Below, piece by piece: positions 4,351-5,168 of a stretch of 5,168 nt of DNA. Each line of letters opens with the position of its first letter. The stretch's first letter is position 1. The translations under genes and the position numbers were made by a program. The notes beneath the pieces are model-generated. The model searched no databases. It worked only from the letters and a program-made list of their open reading frames with translations, and was not told the DNA's origin. Source of the stretch: an uncultured Dehalococcoidia bacterium. Lineage in GTDB: Bacteria > Chloroflexota > Dehalococcoidia > Tepidiformales > Tepidiformaceae. The stretch lies in assembly GCA_937864275.1 (NCBI GenBank), contig CALMIW010000760.1, positions 1-5,168 of the forward strand. The letters run 5' to 3'.

Positions 4351-5168
4351 TCAGGCGCGGAAGAGCCAACCCTTGTCTTCGAAGCCCGGCTCGGTGGTGG
4401 GACAGAGCGCATTTTGGGAGCCGGCGGGCCGGATGGCGTAGTGGAGATGCGGCGCTTCGCTATACCCGCTGTCGCCCGTGAAGCCGATGACCTTTCCGCG
4501 ACGGACCGGCCAGCTGGCGACCGCCGTGGCGGTACGGAAGTCGCGGAGCGAGGCGAATACCGAGGAGTAGTCGAACGTGGCGGAGTAGCCGGGGAGGTAG
4601 GCGTCCGATGGGACGGCCCGCACGGTTTGGGCGATGTCGAAGTGAGCGTAGTCGGTTCGGTAGCGCGGGTTCTCGATGCGGACGAACACCCCCTGGCCGC
4701 CGCCGGGACCGGGAAACGGCGAGATAGGCGCCTGGGTCCGGTTCGGGTTGCCGATGTAGGGCTCGCGGGAGACCCCGTAAACGTCGAAGGGGTTCGCGAC
4801 GGTGTTGACGAGGAGCGTGGCGGTTCCGTCCATCGTCGCGACGACGGGCGTGCCGGGCGGGAGGTACCAATCGACAGCCGGTTGGCCTTCGTACTCGACG
4901 TGGATGCGGGCGTTCCAACCGCAGGCGTTGGCACGGTCCGGGTCGCTGGAGGGCTGATCGAAGAGGGAGTAGTCGAGCGCGGCCGGCCCTTCGCCCCAAC
5001 GGACCACGCGGGCACCGGAGTCCCCTGTGACCTTGCCGGTGCGGGTGACAGGGGCGGTCCGGAAGCCAAGCGGTCCGAGGGCTGGGGGGTGCTGGGGGCC
5101 GGGGCGCGCCGGGGGGCCACGGCGCGCGCATCGTCCCCGGTACCCGGCTCGGAGCGGAAGTCCTTCAG
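4351..5168 (-). CDS. M23 (LytM-type) peptidase-like protein, N-terminus beyond right edge
   Basis: The frame is open from stop TGA at 4351 to the right edge, about 272 residues. A GTG at 5007 is the only in-window start candidate, but plausible protein continues upstream of it (LGFRTAPVTRTGKVTGD) after a Pro/Arg-rich linker-like stretch. A signal peptide may therefore lie outside the window. Numbering from GTG 5007, the M23 fold is seen as DWYLPPGTPVVATMDGTAT (46-64), DYAHFD (119-124) and GKVIGFTGDSGYSEAPHLHYAI (171-192). Family members are zinc endopeptidases that cut peptidoglycan cross-bridges. His122, His187 and His189 fit the known catalytic and zinc positions. The usual H-x-x-x-D zinc motif reads Q42-x-x-x-D46, so one ligand seems lost. 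Two insertions of roughly 30 residues lie between motifs. It may be a non-catalytic binding or activator form. The last 65 bases before arr hold no clear terminator. Confidence 0.75.
   Translation of the reverse strand, partial: EGLPLRAGYRGRCARRGPPARPGPQHPPALGPLGFRTAPVTRTGKVTGDSGARVVRWGEGPAALDYSLFDQPSSDPDRANACGWNARIHVEYEGQPAVDWYLPPGTPVVATMDGTATLLVNTVANPFDVYGVSREPYIGNPNRTQAPISPFPGPGGGQGVFVRIENPRYRTDYAHFDIAQTVRAVPSDAYLPGYSATFDYSSVFASLRDFRTATAVASWPVRRGKVIGFTGDSGYSEAPHLHYAIRPAGSQNALCPTTEPGFEDKGWLFRA

Noticed and set aside
1..5168. CRISPR arrays, tRNA or rRNA genes, insertion sequences
   Set aside because: I looked for regularly spaced repeats, tRNA T-arm motifs and transposase-like frames or terminal repeats, and found none.

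Overview
The window is a GC-rich bacterial chromosome segment with strong G/C third-position bias, which leaves long spurious antisense reading frames. It shows Shine-Dalgarno (SD) starts and ordinary housekeeping genes. The organism cannot be fixed from this sequence. A high-GC Chloroflexota or actinobacterial-type genome would fit the gene mix (a cyclic di-AMP riboswitch, an Arr enzyme, an AAK6-type kinase), but that is inference.

Layout. Most genes lie on the minus strand and read right to left. At 4351-5168 is the C-terminal part of a secreted-type M23 peptidase-like protein whose N-terminus lies beyond the right edge. Convergent to it, at 3839-4285 on the plus strand, is a rifampin ADP-ribosyltransferase (Arr) with all three catalytic residues and a TTG start. 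A 267-base divergent spacer (3572-3838) carries promoter-like elements for arr and for pyrG. pyrG (1934-3571, minus) encodes a complete 545-residue CTP synthase.

Downstream of pyrG, on the same strand, is an unannotated-looking 285-base gap that holds a well-formed cyclic di-AMP (ydaO/yuaA class) riboswitch at about 1731-1857. It leads into a two-gene unit: a 157-residue protein resembling the GyrI-like effector-binding fold (1175-1648), then a cytidylate-kinase-like (AAK6 family) protein (501-1160). The kinase stop codon is the loop of a perfect 12-bp hairpin. After a short gap with further hairpins and a heptamer repeat comes the start of a small integral membrane protein resembling DUF2269 (3-356), cut by the left edge.

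How they work together. CTP synthase and the CMP-kinase-like protein both point to pyrimidine nucleotides, and the riboswitch would place the GyrI-like/kinase pair under cyclic di-AMP control. These are not the transporter or wall-hydrolase genes usually linked to this RNA, so this is the most interesting part of the window. Arr is a stand-alone resistance-type gene on the other strand.
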